Below, one piece after another: positions 47,448 to 58,900 of a stretch of 64,000 nucleotides of DNA. The notes below the pieces were generated by a model. It searched no databases and was not told where the DNA came from. It saw only the letters and a program-made list of their open reading frames with translations. The stretch is from Pyrocephalus nanus (taxonomy: Eukaryota; Chordata; Aves; Passeriformes; Tyrannidae), in NCBI GenBank assembly GCA_038380795.1, contig CM076270.1, forward strand, positions 12,337,001 through 12,401,000. The letters run 5' to 3'. The position numbers and the translations under genes are program-made. Each line of letters opens with the position of its first letter. Within the stretch, counting starts at the first letter, position 1.

Positions 47448-49073
47448 CTAGGGTGTGGCAGGGAGACCTGGCGATGTGGCCTCATTCTCATTCTGTGCCG
47501 TAACAAGGACACTGACCTGCAGTGTGCCACAGTGGGAGTGCAGCACCCAGGCACCCTGGTATGCCGGCCTCATCCCCTGCACTTGCTCGGGAGGAGGAGG
47601 AGGGAGGCGAAGGGTGAGCTGCTGGCAGCTTGTGGCATCACAAACCATGCTTACAGTGCCCTCGGGGTTGCTGTAGGTGCACTGTCCTGGAGTATCCCTG
47701 TCCCAGCCTTTCTCTGCGGGGCCACCAGGTCCTCCCAGGCACTCCAGCTGCCCCCGGGGGACCTCCAGCAGGGACTGTCCCTGGAGAGCAGTTGGACTGG
47801 CACAGAAGGCTTGCCCATGGATGAGGGGCTCAGCAAAGCCCTGGAGCCAGCGCAGGAGATAGGCAAGGCGGCAGTCACAGTTCCAGGGATTGTCAGACAG
47901 CCCCACGCGCACAAGCTCATCATTGGCATCGAAGAGCCCCAGGGGCAGGTGGGCCAGGTGATTGTGGTCCAGTGCCAGGGCAGTGAGGAGGGGCAGCCCA
48001 GCCAGGAGCCCTGCTGGCAGGCTGGAGAAGTTGTTGTGGCTCAGCTGTAGCGCTGTCAGTGCTGCCAGTCCCTGGAAAACCTCAGTGGGCAGGTGGCCCA
48101 TGGCATTGTGTGAGAGCACCAGGGTCTGCAGCACCGACAGGTTGGAGAAGAGCTCCTGGGGCAGCGTCTCCAGCTGATTGCGAGCCAGCGAGAGGTGGAG
48201 GAGGCCGGGTGTGCCAGTGAAGAGGGTGGCAGGCAGGGTGGCCAGGCAATTGCCCTCCAGGCTGAGGACAGTGAGGTTGAGGAGACCAGTGAAGATGTCA
48301 GGGGCCAGGCTGCCCAGGGCGTTGTGCTGCAGCTGCAGCCGCCGCAGCCTCCCAAGCCCAGTGAAGATGCCAGGTGGCAGCTCCTCCAGCCGGTTACCAT
48401 CCAGGTGGAGCTCAGTCAGCTGGCCAAGTGCCCTGAAAGCGCTGGGGGACACCCGCACCAGGAGGTTGTCACTGAGTTTGAGGAGGCGGAGGGCGATGAG
48501 TGGGGCCAGCAGCCCCTCTGGCAGCTCAACCAGGACATTCTGCGAGAGATCCAGGGCCTGGAGCCGCCGGAGTGGGTGGAAAATGCCAGGGGGCAATGCC
48601 ACAATCCTGTTCCCCGGCAAGCGCAGGTCCTGCAGGTGGCATGCAGCGGTGAAAAGCCCTGGCTGCAAGGAGCTGATGGCATTGGCACCCAGGGAGAGCT
48701 TGCTGAGGCTGGTCAACCCCATCAGCACCCCAAGGCTGACTGCTGTCAAGGGGTTTCCTGACACCTCCAGCTCCGTGAGGCTGGGTAGCCCCTGAAAAGC
48801 GCCAGCTTCCAGCTCCTGGATGTTGTTGTTGAGGAAGACCAGCTTGGTGAGGGTGGTACTGGTGCCCAGGGCCCCCCTGCGGACACTGCTCAGGGCTGTC
48901 TCCACAAAGAAGAGCTGTGTGGCACTGCCTGGCAGGCCCGCCGGGATCTCCCGCATCCTCTCGTCTGAGCAGAAGACTTTGGAGGTGTCGTAGCACTGGC
49001 AGGTATGGGGACAAGATGGGGGCAGCCCCCTCACCAGCAGGGACCCCAGCATCAGCAGCATGCAGATCACCAT
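47448..49073 (-). CDS. CPN2: CPN2, carboxypeptidase N regulatory subunit 2
   Basis: 541 residues, close to the 545 of human CPN2. CPN2 is the secreted LRR subunit that stabilises and retains the catalytic CPN1 subunit in plasma, where the complex trims C-terminal Arg/Lys from kinins and anaphylatoxins. Seen here: a signal peptide (MVICMLLMLGSLLV), an N-terminal cap (CPHTCQC, then C35), about 13 LRRs, and a C-terminal cap (NPWNCDCRLAYLLRWLQ, C399 and C401). The diagnostic C-terminal segment is QCTYSNPEGTVSMVCD...CQQL, ending with SHCGTLQVSV. No membrane span is present, as expected. The frame is open 21 codons further upstream, but the ATG at 49073 gives the correct signal peptide and lies just after an acceptor (CTCCAG|TGCAGGATG). 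In human too it lies between HES1 and LRRC15. Confidence 0.94.
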   Translation of the reverse strand: MVICMLLMLGSLLVRGLPPSCPHTCQCYDTSKVFCSDERMREIPAGLPGSATQLFFVETALSSVRRGALGTSTTLTKLVFLNNNIQELEAGAFQGLPSLTELEVSGNPLTAVSLGVLMGLTSLSKLSLGANAISSLQPGLFTAACHLQDLRLPGNRIVALPPGIFHPLRRLQALDLSQNVLVELPEGLLAPLIALRLLKLSDNLLVRVSPSAFRALGQLTELHLDGNRLEELPPGIFTGLGRLRRLQLQHNALGSLAPDIFTGLLNLTVLSLEGNCLATLPATLFTGTPGLLHLSLARNQLETLPQELFSNLSVLQTLVLSHNAMGHLPTEVFQGLAALTALQLSHNNFSSLPAGLLAGLPLLTALALDHNHLAHLPLGLFDANDELVRVGLSDNPWNCDCRLAYLLRWLQGFAEPLIHGQAFCASPTALQGQSLLEVPRGQLECLGGPGGPAEKGWDRDTPGQCTYSNPEGTVSMVCDATSCQQLTLRLPPPPPEQVQGMRPAYQGAWVLHSHCGTLQVSVLVTAQNENEATSPGLPATP

Positions 49074-49847
49074 CCTGCACTGGAGAAGGAGCCAAGCCTC
49101 ACCCCCTGCCTCAACAAGGCAAAAATCTGCACCCACAGGCAGGAATGGGGAGTGCTTCCCGCCCAGATCTCTCCTCAGAGTTCTTATCCTCTGTCTCAGC
49201 CTGCCCTACTACAGCCAGAGTGGTGCCACCCTCCCCAAAGATCCCCACATTCTGCAGAGCAATGACTGAGGTGAGATCCATGTGTGTCTGTGGGAGGAAA
49301 CAGTCTTGGTGGAACCTGTAACCTCATGTGTCTCCAAGGGCACAAAGCCAGGCTCTGGAGCAGGGGAGCATGTGCTGCACACAGTGGGTGATGGGGACAA
49401 AGCTGCAGGGCTGCTCTGCACTCAAGGGCAACGGGAGTGGGCTCCAGCAGTTGTATTTCCAATTGCCCATTGTGTACTTCTTTTGCCACAAGCAACCAGA
49501 GCAGCATCAAACATGCCCAAGGGATATTCAGCCTTACTAAATGCCTGTTCCCATGGGAGGCACTTTTTGAGGCAGTGACCTCCAGACCTCTGCCAGTCCT
49601 TCCTTACTTGGGATACCTGCCAGTGCTGCCTCATGATGGGGGATGTTGCCCACCCCACAGTAATGCCCACCTGCAGACACCTGCAGACATCCGTGGGGCT
49701 ATCCTGGACTTACACCAACACTTGAGAGCAGAGCTGGGCTTGGCGTTTCTTTTCCACCACCTCACTTGTTTTCACCAGAGCCAACAGTGGCTCCCACCCG
49801 TCCCAGGCCCCACAGACTACCCAAGCACTGTGGCCCCCACCACTTAC

Positions 49848-50005
49848 CGAATGTGGCATTGTGGAGATGGTCACCAAACCTGTGGCAGGTTTGCAGGGAT
49901 GCCGCTGGCTGAGATGGAACAGTGTTTTCTGGGGCGGATGGGAAGCCAGCTGACAAGCTGTTCCTGCTGGGGCGGAGCTGCCCCTCACTGCTTATCGGCA
50001 ACAAC
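49848..50005 (-). other. Putative 5' exon of CPN2
   Basis: A near-consensus donor on the minus strand (TTCG|GTAAGTG, intron starting 49847) ends a possible first exon. A TATA-like TTATTTTTC (complement of about 50,028-50,036) lies 30 bases before a plausible start near 50,005. The exon end contains ATG CCA CAT TCG, in phase with the CPN2 frame if the acceptor at 49080 is used. No transcript evidence. Confidence 0.4.
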
Positions 50006-50282
50006 AACCCGTGTCCTTGGAACACTTTGAAAAATAACCCAGTCCCAGAGGACTGGAGGTGAGGCCAGAGGCAGCCGCCCATGAGCATCCTGGCAAGGAA
50101 GTGGGGTCTTGGCCCTGGACATCCACTGGCCCAGGGATAGTGGCAGGGGTGGCTCCAGTTCAGCAGGCTTGCTTCCAGAAACTCCCTAGGAGAGCCCCAG
50201 GGCTTTATTAAATCTCACTAGGAAATTATGCTAGAAGCATCTTTGCCACAAGAAAGGGGACCCAGCACAGCTTAGCAAGGCA

Positions 50283-50346
50283 AATGAAGGTTGCACTTGA
50301 TGATGTTAGAAGTCTTTTCCAACCTTAATGATTCCATGATTCCATG
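50283..50346 (+). mobile_element. Short CR1 3' end, plus orientation
   Basis: 'gatgttagaagtcttttcca', then 'accttaatgattccatgatt', is the CR1 3' terminus with its short tail repeat. Only about 64 bp are clear. Confidence 0.75.
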
Positions 50347-50349
50347 GAG

Positions 50350-52541
50350 AGGGGACCACTGGGGGACTATCATGGTGACAACAGGTGTTTTGCATCCCAG
50401 CCAGCAGTGGAATGGCAAGGGCCCATGGACCAGCTGGACCCACTAGAAGTTTCAACCTGCCTGGGGGAGCAGCACACACTACCATAAGGACTGCATTGCA
50501 AGGGCCTGTATTGTAACAGTATGGTGTGGCAGTGGCCATGGAGACACCCCCAGGGTCAGGAGGGGGGACACTTTACTGCTTCCCTGATGGAGCAGATGCT
50601 GATACACAGAAAAACTCAGCTGACACAGTCCTGCAGCAGCCAGCTCTGAAGGGAGCCAAGCAAGCTCCTCCCCACCCCAGCAGTGGATTGCACAGGACAC
50701 AGTCAGTGTCTCCATTGAGAAGTTCGCTGTGGTGTCAACGCACTCTCCAAAAACCATCTGCTGCTGCTGGATAGCTGAGCCCTTCTTTGTCCCTCAGCCC
50801 AGGCTGGAGTCCCGGGACCAGCAATCCACTGTAACAGCAATGCACTAATCCTCTCCCAGCCCCACCAGCTTGTACAGGCTTTCTCTCAATACTATAATAA
50901 TCTCTTAGCAGTGGAAATCAAGCACAGCCTCTGTCCCTGCTGGGCCATTCCCCTGCTGTACACAATGAAGGAGTAAATAAACAGTTCCTGGCACTGAGGG
51001 TGGACAAAGGCACTTTAATGGAGAGGTCACACATGAGCACCCAATGGCCCCATGACACAGTTCTGTGTCCCCTGTTGCCAGAGGAGTGACCAATCATGTG
51101 CACTAGCGTGGAGCTGCTTGTGCCAGCACTACCTCCTGAGGTGCTGTGAGCAGCCAGCACAATGGGGATGGCCACTGAGTGTGATCCTTGTCCCATGGCA
51201 GCAATCCTCAGGCAGCCTGGTGCCACTGCAGCATACACGAAGGTGAGCTGTGCTACAGTTGAAGGCTGGGTGTCCATTGGATGCAGGTACTGGGGTACCC
51301 ATTTGTGAATTGCAGAGCAGCTAGTGCTTGCTGACTCCCCCACTGTGTGCTGCCAGCATTCCCACTGCCCAAGGGCTGTGAACAGGCAGGGGGACTGGGC
51401 ACATACAGGAGGGCACTCAGGAGAGGAAGAAGAGCATAAAGAAGCTTTGCCAAGCTGAACAGGAACAGGCTGCTTGCCAGCTGGTGAAGGACGCATGAGG
51501 GTATTGAGGACCAGGGATGGGCTGCAGCAGGAGCAGCCCCAACATGCTCCAGGTGCCCAGGGCCACAAGCACAGGGGCCTCTCCCAGCCCCTGCAGATAC
51601 TTCACACCCATCGTCCCACTCCTCTAACTCCCCCTGCAGCAGGGCCAGTGCAAGCTCCCCAACACCCCATGGGCCTGAGGCAGGGGGCTGCAGGCAGGGA
51701 CACGGACACGGCACGGTCAGCACCAGCGTGCAATGAGGGTTAGGGGGTTGCCCCTATCCCCCCTGATGCCAGCACACTGCCCCGTGACTCTCCTGGCTGG
51801 AAGTGCAGGAGGGCTGCAGGAGGATGCCGGGAGCAGGGTGCCGGCTGTGCTCTAGCGTGCCCTGCCTGCAGGCAGGGAGGGCAGCTGGGACGCGGCTGAG
51901 ACACTCAGGGTGTATCAATCTGGCAGCAGCCCAGCCCCGCGGGGAGCCCTACCCGGGCACAGGCGAGTGACGGGGCAGCACAAGGACATGGAGCTCTCCT
52001 GGGGCGAAGGTGCTCGCTCGGCCCGGTCTGACGGCTCACCCTGCCTTGTCCAGGCAGGGGCAGGGGGAAGGCAAGGCAGGGGCAGAGGATGGGGAAGAGG
52101 GGTTGGGCAGGGGTGAGGGCAGCGGGCAACACGAGAGCAGAAGCACTGCAGGGAAGGATGCAAGCTGAATGATGGGGAGGTCGTGTTATTTGGGGTAAGC
52201 ACCATCATTACCAGGCTGTGGCTTCTGGCTCAAGGGATCCATCTCAGCACCTCTCACCCCAGCTGCTGGATCCTGGGCAGGGAATGAGCACAGAGGCTGC
52301 ACTGGAGGCAGGAGGGGCTGGGGATAGAGGGCAGCCACAGGAGATCACCCAGGGGATGTCCTGCTGCAGAGCAGGGGCAGGGCAAAGCAGAGCAGGATAG
52401 TGGTCAGTACATGCAGCACACAGGGTGATGCTGTCCCATCCAAGTCAGCAAGGACAGCTGATGCAGTCACTGTCATGTCCCTTGGCCCCACAGAGAGGGG
52501 ATGCCCCACGAGCACCTCTCCCCCCAGGGTCTGTCAGACAC
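50350..52541 (-). other. LRRC15 downstream region; possible 3' UTR
   Basis: No domain-bearing reading frame. If the minus-strand ATTAAA at 51014-51019 is the LRRC15 poly(A) signal, about 1.5 kb of this stretch is LRRC15 3' UTR; another candidate is AATAAA at 50204-50209. Two overlapping frames of 156 and 216 codons at 50,918-51,723 match nothing I recognise. Confidence 0.35.
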
Positions 52542-54266
52542 TCAGGCTTCATTCGGCGCCTTCATCCTCATAAGCACGACGTGGCTCTTCTTCCTACAGC
52601 CGTAGACCACCAATGCCACCAGAGCAGCAAGCAGGGCCACACACACCAGCACAATGACTGCCACCACTACTCCGCTCTGTATGCGTGTCAGCCCGAACTG
52701 CCCTCTCTCCTCTTCCTTCTTCTCCTCCTCCTCCCGTGGGGAGATCGGCAGCCCCACAGGGGGCTCCGTCCAGGCGCCCTCCGGCGATGCTGCCTCAGAG
52801 CTGTGAGCAGGAAGCTGGGTGCTGGGATGTGGGGAGGCAGTGGGGGAACGGGTGGCGAGGAACTGGTCCCGTGGCAGCTCAGCGATGGGGGTGCCCAGCA
52901 GGGCAGGAGGCTGGGCACACAGCGGGGGTGTCTCACCCACCTTGTGGGGGTTGTCCACCAGCCAGCCCTGCAGGGGCAGGATGCCCTTGTCACAGCACCA
53001 GGAGTTGTTGTGCAGCCTCACCTCTCGCAGGGTAGTCAGGGGGGAGAAGATGCCAGCAGGCAGGTACTCCAGGCCATTGAAATGCAGCTGCAGGTGTTGC
53101 AGCCCAGGGGTGGCCCTGAAGAGGCCCCGCGGCAGTGCCTGCAGCTGGTTGTGGTGCAGGGAGATGTTCTGCAGCTTCGGCAGCCCCTCCAGCACCCGGG
53201 CATCCAGGCGGCGCAGGGCATTGGAATGCAGCGACAGCTCCAGCAGCTCCCCCAAGCCCTGGAAAGCCCCCGGTGCCACTGACCTCAGCCGGTTCTTGCT
53301 GAGAACCAGGAGCTGCAGCTGGGTGAGATTGCTGAAGACGGCAGTGGGGAGGCTGGAAAGCTCATTCTCATAGAGCCACAGCTCCCGCAGGTTGGGCATG
53401 GGCCCAAAGGCACTGGGGGAGATGTCCCGCAGGCGGTTGACGTGCAGGGTGATCTTGGCAAGAGAGTGCAGGGGCAAGAAGATGCCAGTCGGCAGAGTGG
53501 TGAGAAGGTTATTGGACAGGTAGAGCTTCTGCAGGTTGTTGTTGTGCACGAAGAGCTCCGGGGACAGTGTCTCCAGCTGGTTCTGGTGCAGCCCCAGCTC
53601 CTGTAGCTCTGGCAGCCCATCAAAGGTTCCCTCTGGGATCTGCCGGAGCCGGTTCTCATAGAGCCGCAGCACCTGCAGCCGTGCCAGCCGCTCGAAGGCC
53701 CGGGGTGGCAGGCGGTCGATGTTGTTCCTCGCCAGGTTGAGCTTGATGAGGCTGGTGAGCTGGTCAAACACCCCCTCCTGCAGCTCCTGCAGGTTGTTCC
53801 CGTGCAGCTGCAGCTCCTTGAGGTTGCTTAGGTAGGTGAAGTGGGAAGGCTCAATCTGGAGGATCTGGTTACTGGAGAGGAGTAGAGACTCCAGCTTGTC
53901 CAGAGGCCTAAAGACCTGCACAGGGAGCTCCTGCAGCTTGTTGCTGGCCAGGCTGAGATAGCGCAGGTCAGGCAGGTGCTGGAAGGCCCTGGGGCTTATG
54001 CGGGACAGGTTGTTCTTCTCGATGCGCAGCCCGATGAGCAGGGAGGTGTTGCCGAAGGACGCGTCACCCAGCTCAGTGATGCGCGTGTTGATAATCTGAA
54101 GGGTCATGGCATTCTCAGGGATGGGGCTGGGGACCGTGGTGATGTCGACACCAGAGCATTCCACCTGGGCACTGCGGACACACTGACACTGCTCTGGGCA
54201 CTGGGCACTGGCCAGCTGGATGCCCACCAGCAGCAGCAGCCACCACTGCCAGTCTCCCTGCTCCAT
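52542..54266 (-). CDS. LRRC15: LRRC15, leucine-rich-repeat type I membrane protein
   Basis: 574 residues in one exon; the ATG follows the acceptor TTTTTGCAG|GCCCA. Parts: signal peptide (about 1-22), N-terminal cap (C23, C27, C29, C37), about 15 LRRs (roughly 53-420), C-terminal cap, a short Ser/Pro-rich and acidic juxtamembrane segment (REEEEKKEEER, 511-521), a membrane span (about 532-555) and a short tail ending VVLMRMKAPNEA. Human LRRC15 ends AVLMQMKAPNEC, and the start after the cap (VECSGVDITTVPSPIPENAM) also matches. LRRC15 is a cell-surface protein of activated mesenchymal cells, linked to matrix adhesion. Oddity: the C-terminal cap reads NNSWCCDKG (C424, C425), with an extra cysteine where human has Arg. 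It is the distal member of the head-to-tail LRR cluster. Confidence 0.95.
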   Translation of the reverse strand: MEQGDWQWWLLLLVGIQLASAQCPEQCQCVRSAQVECSGVDITTVPSPIPENAMTLQIINTRITELGDASFGNTSLLIGLRIEKNNLSRISPRAFQHLPDLRYLSLASNKLQELPVQVFRPLDKLESLLLSSNQILQIEPSHFTYLSNLKELQLHGNNLQELQEGVFDQLTSLIKLNLARNNIDRLPPRAFERLARLQVLRLYENRLRQIPEGTFDGLPELQELGLHQNQLETLSPELFVHNNNLQKLYLSNNLLTTLPTGIFLPLHSLAKITLHVNRLRDISPSAFGPMPNLRELWLYENELSSLPTAVFSNLTQLQLLVLSKNRLRSVAPGAFQGLGELLELSLHSNALRRLDARVLEGLPKLQNISLHHNQLQALPRGLFRATPGLQHLQLHFNGLEYLPAGIFSPLTTLREVRLHNNSWCCDKGILPLQGWLVDNPHKVGETPPLCAQPPALLGTPIAELPRDQFLATRSPTASPHPSTQLPAHSSEAASPEGAWTEPPVGLPISPREEEEKKEEERGQFGLTRIQSGVVVAVIVLVCVALLAALVALVVYGCRKKSHVVLMRMKAPNEA

Positions 54267-54271
54267 TGGGC

Positions 54272-55884
54272 CTGCAAAAACAAAGGTGGGGGGTTCAGCT
54301 CCTGCAATTTCCCAGCTCCCAGGACCACTGCCAGGGAGCTGGGGGGTTCTTTGTCCCTGGAAAAAGCCACCAAGTCTGTGGCCATGCTGTCCCCAGCATG
54401 GCAGTGAGGCAGACGAGGGCAGGTGAGGAAGGTTGGGAGCAGGCAGGGCTTGGCACAGCCCAAGCAGGAGTGCAAAGTGAGACAGATCTGGGGGCCACAG
54501 TGCCTGGCTGCCGTACCATGGCTATTAGCAACATCCTTGGCATCCTACCTCTCTTGGCTCCTTTGGCAGCCGGGAGCATGGTTTCATGTTTTACGGAGTA
54601 TGATGAGCTGCTACCAGCAGCACTGGCCTCTTGGCACGACCAAACAGCCCAGACCTTCACCAGATCCAGCCTGGGGCATCTGCAGCCACACAGGACCCAG
54701 GGTGCTGGGTGCTCCCCCCAGCATCCATGAGTACCCTTCCAGCTCTGCCTTGGCAGCGAGCAGCTCTGAACGCCTGTTGCAGAGCCAAGAGCAGTGCCAG
54801 CACCCAACGCCCAGACATGCTTTAGCTTGTCCTGCAGCAGCTTGGGTCAACAGGACCCTTGCCAGTTCCTCAGCACAGGCTGGGTACAGGGGTGGCCCTC
54901 TTTTCACCCCATTCCCAGCAGAAGGTTTCAACCCTGGCTGATTTTTGCCGTGAGAACAGGGTGTCTGTTGTGGGCACCTTTTGCAGGCTGATCTCAGGGG
55001 CAGTGCTTAGGGAAGCAAGGGCTTTACAGTGAAGTTCTCCATTCCCCCACAAGCAGACACCATGGAACCCTCTCCTACCTCCCTAGATTAAAGCAGCAGC
55101 GTTGTGCCAGGCTGGCACAGAGCAGACTCCCTCTAACAGCTTTGAAGGCACAAGAGAGGGGGAAAACCTTCAGCTCTGAGCACAGCTCAGCCAAACAGGC
55201 GAGTCCAGCAGCACAGGGGTGCAGTCACAGTGCCCCAGCTGGCACAGCACCCCAGGGTGCTGGAGCACAGCCCCTGCCCCCCTCTCTGGACTCCCTCCAA
55301 GGAACATGCTTTCTCTCAGGCAGGGAGGGAGGAACCCTCCATAAGCCACAAGAGTTTATGTTTCCCATATGGAAACAATCTGCATCCAAGAACAGCTTTG
55401 TTTATAGTGAGCCATTTATAAACTTCCCCAAAGAATCAGCACATCAAAAGCCAGGCTCATGTCACTCCCTGGTAATGCAGAGCAGAGAGCATCCATGCTG
55501 GAGAGATCTTCAGGAAAGGCAGCTGGAAACAATTGATCTCCTTTTTTCTTCTAGGGGCAAAAAATTTACAAACCAAGAGGCTGAATATTCCCTACTGCTC
55601 AGCCCCTCAGCATCCCACTGCTCCTAACATTAGCCCCCAAAAATGTTACTTTGCCTCCCTTAATTTTCTCTATTGGTCATTATTTGGGATACATTGCCCA
55701 TGTAACTCTCTCAGCTCCCACACTGTCTAAGTGGTCTCACTTTTTTTGGAGAAGCCTTGCAAGATCAACATCTCCATCAAATCAAAGGGTGCTGAACATG
55801 CAGATCCCACCAACGCACCACCAACCCTTGGAGCTGCCCTGGGAGTCACCCAGACCCAGGGCTGCTAGCAGAGAGGAGACTTAC
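54272..55884 (-). other. LRRC15 5' UTR intron
   Basis: Inferred intron between the donor GG|GTAAGT (intron starts 55884) and the acceptor at 54273-54272. No other gene is visible in it. Confidence 0.6.
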
Positions 55885-55945
55885 CCGAGTGTCCTGCAGC
55901 CACGAATGCCGAGTGAGCACAGCTCTGTGCTGGCAAGAGAGCTGA
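55885..55945 (-). other. Putative non-coding first exon of LRRC15
   Basis: Bounded by a predicted start about 30 bases after the TATA box and by a consensus donor (ACTCGG|GTAAGTC). It contains no ATG, so translation would begin in the next exon at 54266. Confidence 0.6.
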
Positions 55946-55970
55946 GTGTGGTTTATGCTTCCCCTCCCAG

Positions 55971-55978
55971 TATATAAC
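55971..55978 (-). promoter_or_regulatory. LRRC15 TATA box
   Basis: GTTATATA on the minus strand, about 30 bases before the predicted start near 55,945 and 90 bases before the first donor. A focused TATA promoter suits an inducible, tissue-restricted gene. Confidence 0.65.
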
Positions 55979-55979
55979 C

Positions 55980-58900
55980 CGTCCAAATCAATGAATCAGC
56001 ACAGGGGCAGTGTCGAGGTTAGGGAAAGCGCCGGAGCAGAGCTGCTTCCAGCTCCTATTTCCTTGGCAGAGCAAGCATCTCAAGGATGGAGTTTCACTCT
56101 CCTGAACCCCAGTCCTCTTGTTTGAAGACAAGAAGACAGCCCCATGAACATGCTGCTCATGTCAGCCAGTGTAGCAGCTTGGCCCCAGGAACCCCCCTGG
56201 TCCCCAGTGGGACAGCTGTGTGCCCTTCACTGGTACACCGGGGCTGCTCCATGGCATCACCTCGGCCCACACATAGCACTTGTCTCCCCATCTGTGGCTC
56301 CTGCAAGTGTCAGGACCTCCTGCCCAGGACTGCTGGCACAGGCAGACCCCCAGTACACTGACCCTGCCCATGCCACAACTCTCATTCCCCCTACAGTCAC
56401 AGATACAAACAGGCCAGGAACCCCTGAGGACACACTCCAGGCTCTGTCCTGTGAGCACCTCAACCAGCCCTGCCAGGAAGCAGGCACCACGCCAGAGCCA
56501 GTGGCTGTGCAGGTGCCAGCTAGGGGCCAGGCTGCTTAAGAGAGCCCTCAGCTCAAGCCAGAGCACTTCCCACTAGCCATGAGGAACACTCGGGCACTTA
56601 GGAACATCCATTGCAGGCATCCCTGCAACTCCAGAGCAGCACACACTGCCATCTCCCAGGGACTGCCTCTGCTCTGAACTCTCAGCAGTCCTGACACACA
56701 GGTGATGGAGCCTGACACACAGGGGTGTTTGGGAAGCATCCAAGCCATCCCATCCACTTGTTTAGGGGCACCTGATGCCATCCCTACCCTTCCCCCTCCA
56801 GCCCACATGGGTACACGAGGGTGCCCTTGGTCCCCACCACCTAGCCCAAGTCTCCCCACCTTGCCCACCTCTCCAGGGCAGTCCCAGTCCAGCAGCTAAC
56901 AGGAGTGGATATTCTGGAGGAAGCAGCTAAGGAGAGTCAGCATACGTGGCCCCTTTGGGCTTCCTGGAGCCAGAGCAGTCCCGTGCTAACCACGGGGCAG
57001 CTGGAACTTGCCTGACCACATCTAATCCTGTCTGAGCCCACCCATGTTTCTGTCAGTTGCAGCAGCCCCTGCTCAGGTCCCAGCTGGTGCTGACAAGCTG
57101 CTCAAGATGGGAAGAGCATGGTGCTGCTGCCAGAGAAGGGGGAGGAAGGCGGCCTCCATCCCCACACCGCAGCATGTCGTGCTGTGAGGGGTGGGAGGGT
57201 GCAAGGCAGTGGAAGAGACAGCGATCCTGTTCAGAGAGGGGACTAGACCAGGATAAACAGAAAACTGCAAGGATGGAGAGCAGAGTTCCCAAACAGTCTT
57301 GGAGGGAGGAGACCGGGATCGTGGGAAGATGGTAGGGAGTGGGACCTCAGCCAGAGGCAACTGCCACGATTGCCATAGCCCTGGCTGCTATAGGACATGC
57401 TGGATGGCCATGGACCCCTTCCCGGCTGGGGATTGAGCACAGAGGCTGAAACAACTCCCCAGCCATGCTCCCTGCCTGGTCCGGAGCAAAACCCAGACAT
57501 TTGGGCACAGAGAAAGGGCATTTCAAAAACACCACCCCCTAAGTGCTCTAGCTCACACTCTATTGACACAGCAGATTTTCCCAGAACCATGGTTCCCAAA
57601 ATAATCTCCCTTTCTTGGCAGCAGTGCAGCCAGAGGTCAAGGCTTGGGAGCTGCCCACTCCCTGCAGTGCAGGCATGAGTGGGGCTCTGGCAGCCTTATT
57701 GCAGCCTTATCGGGCTCTGTCTGCCCACTGCCAGCGCTGCTGGGCTCCTGCCCACTCTGACTCACCCAGAAGCACACAGCTTTTCAGCAAGGCAACACAA
57801 ACTAAATCCCAGCACTTCCAATGCCAAAGCCCAATTTGACAGAGGAATGTCAGATTCATCTCCTTCCAAGCAGTGCTGCCCAAGGGATTCAGTGGTGGGT
57901 ACCCTCAAACACCCTGCTCCAAGATGGGCGTGATCAGATTATGGTCCCTACTGCCACGCAGAGTTCCCAGAGTTTCAGAGAAGTCCAGTTAACAGCCCTA
58001 ACAAAAACCCACCAGCCTCTATCTGGGCCTGGGGAACCTGGCTCTGGCTGGGAAGGATGACTTACTCTCAAGACATTCCTAAAAAGAATGGCACAAGCCT
58101 GTGCACAACTTCCGCAGCCACTCCCGGAGGTGAGTGCATGAGAGCTCGCCCCAGGCTACTCACAAGGCAGAGAAGCAGAGGGTGTGAGAGCAGCACAGAC
58201 ACACCCTACACATCTGGAGGGGAGAGGCAGCTCGGGAGACAACATAAGGATGTGACTGAGGGTGAGTAGCATTTTGCAGGGAGAGGCTACTCCACATATC
58301 CACACAGCGCTGGATGGAGTGAAGCAAGTCTCATGCTGGGGAAAAGCCCCATTCCAGCATTGCTCTGCAGACCTTTCCCACCTCCAGCCACACCAGCCAG
58401 AGGCTGAACTCCTCTGACCAAGCTTGGGATGCTGTGGAGCCACTGCCAAATCCCTGCACCTCCAAGGAGGCTACGGAGTCCCAGAAGAGCAGTGTCACTT
58501 ATTACTAGGGAGGTCTGCCTTGCTACAGGACAGCATAGCAGTCCCGTGTCTGTCTGTCCATGCTGGCATTGCTCCAGCACATCTCCACAGCGAGGGTGGT
58601 GGATGCAGCAAAGCCGAGTGGCTCTGAATCACCAAGGGACTCCAGACTGCTTGGAAAAATTCATGTAATCGCTAAAATTAGTAGCTTGTGGGCTTGGCTG
58701 GGAGAGCGCATTGTTCATCTGCCAAGCAGCTGAGCACACTCATCTGCTCCCCGCAGCCCCCACTCCCCCCTCAGCCCCTGCTCCCTGCACACCTCTAGCT
58801 CCTGGATAAATTGGCACCCTTGGTGGGATGGAACATCTCCAGGCCCCACCACCCCCCACAGTGCAGTGCTGGGTTACCCCCCAAGTTACTTTGCACTGCT

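Noticed and set aside
48178..48795. Plus-strand frames of 188-205 codons over CPN2
   Set aside because: Shadows of the GC-rich LRR repeats on the opposite strand.
50918..51723. Frames of 156 and 216 codons downstream of LRRC15
   Set aside because: Low-complexity Ser/Cys/Pro composition, overlapping one another, no domain; more likely 3' UTR or intergenic DNA.
52425..53282. 285-codon plus-strand frame over LRRC15
   Set aside because: Antisense shadow of the LRRC15 coding exon, without domain or start context.
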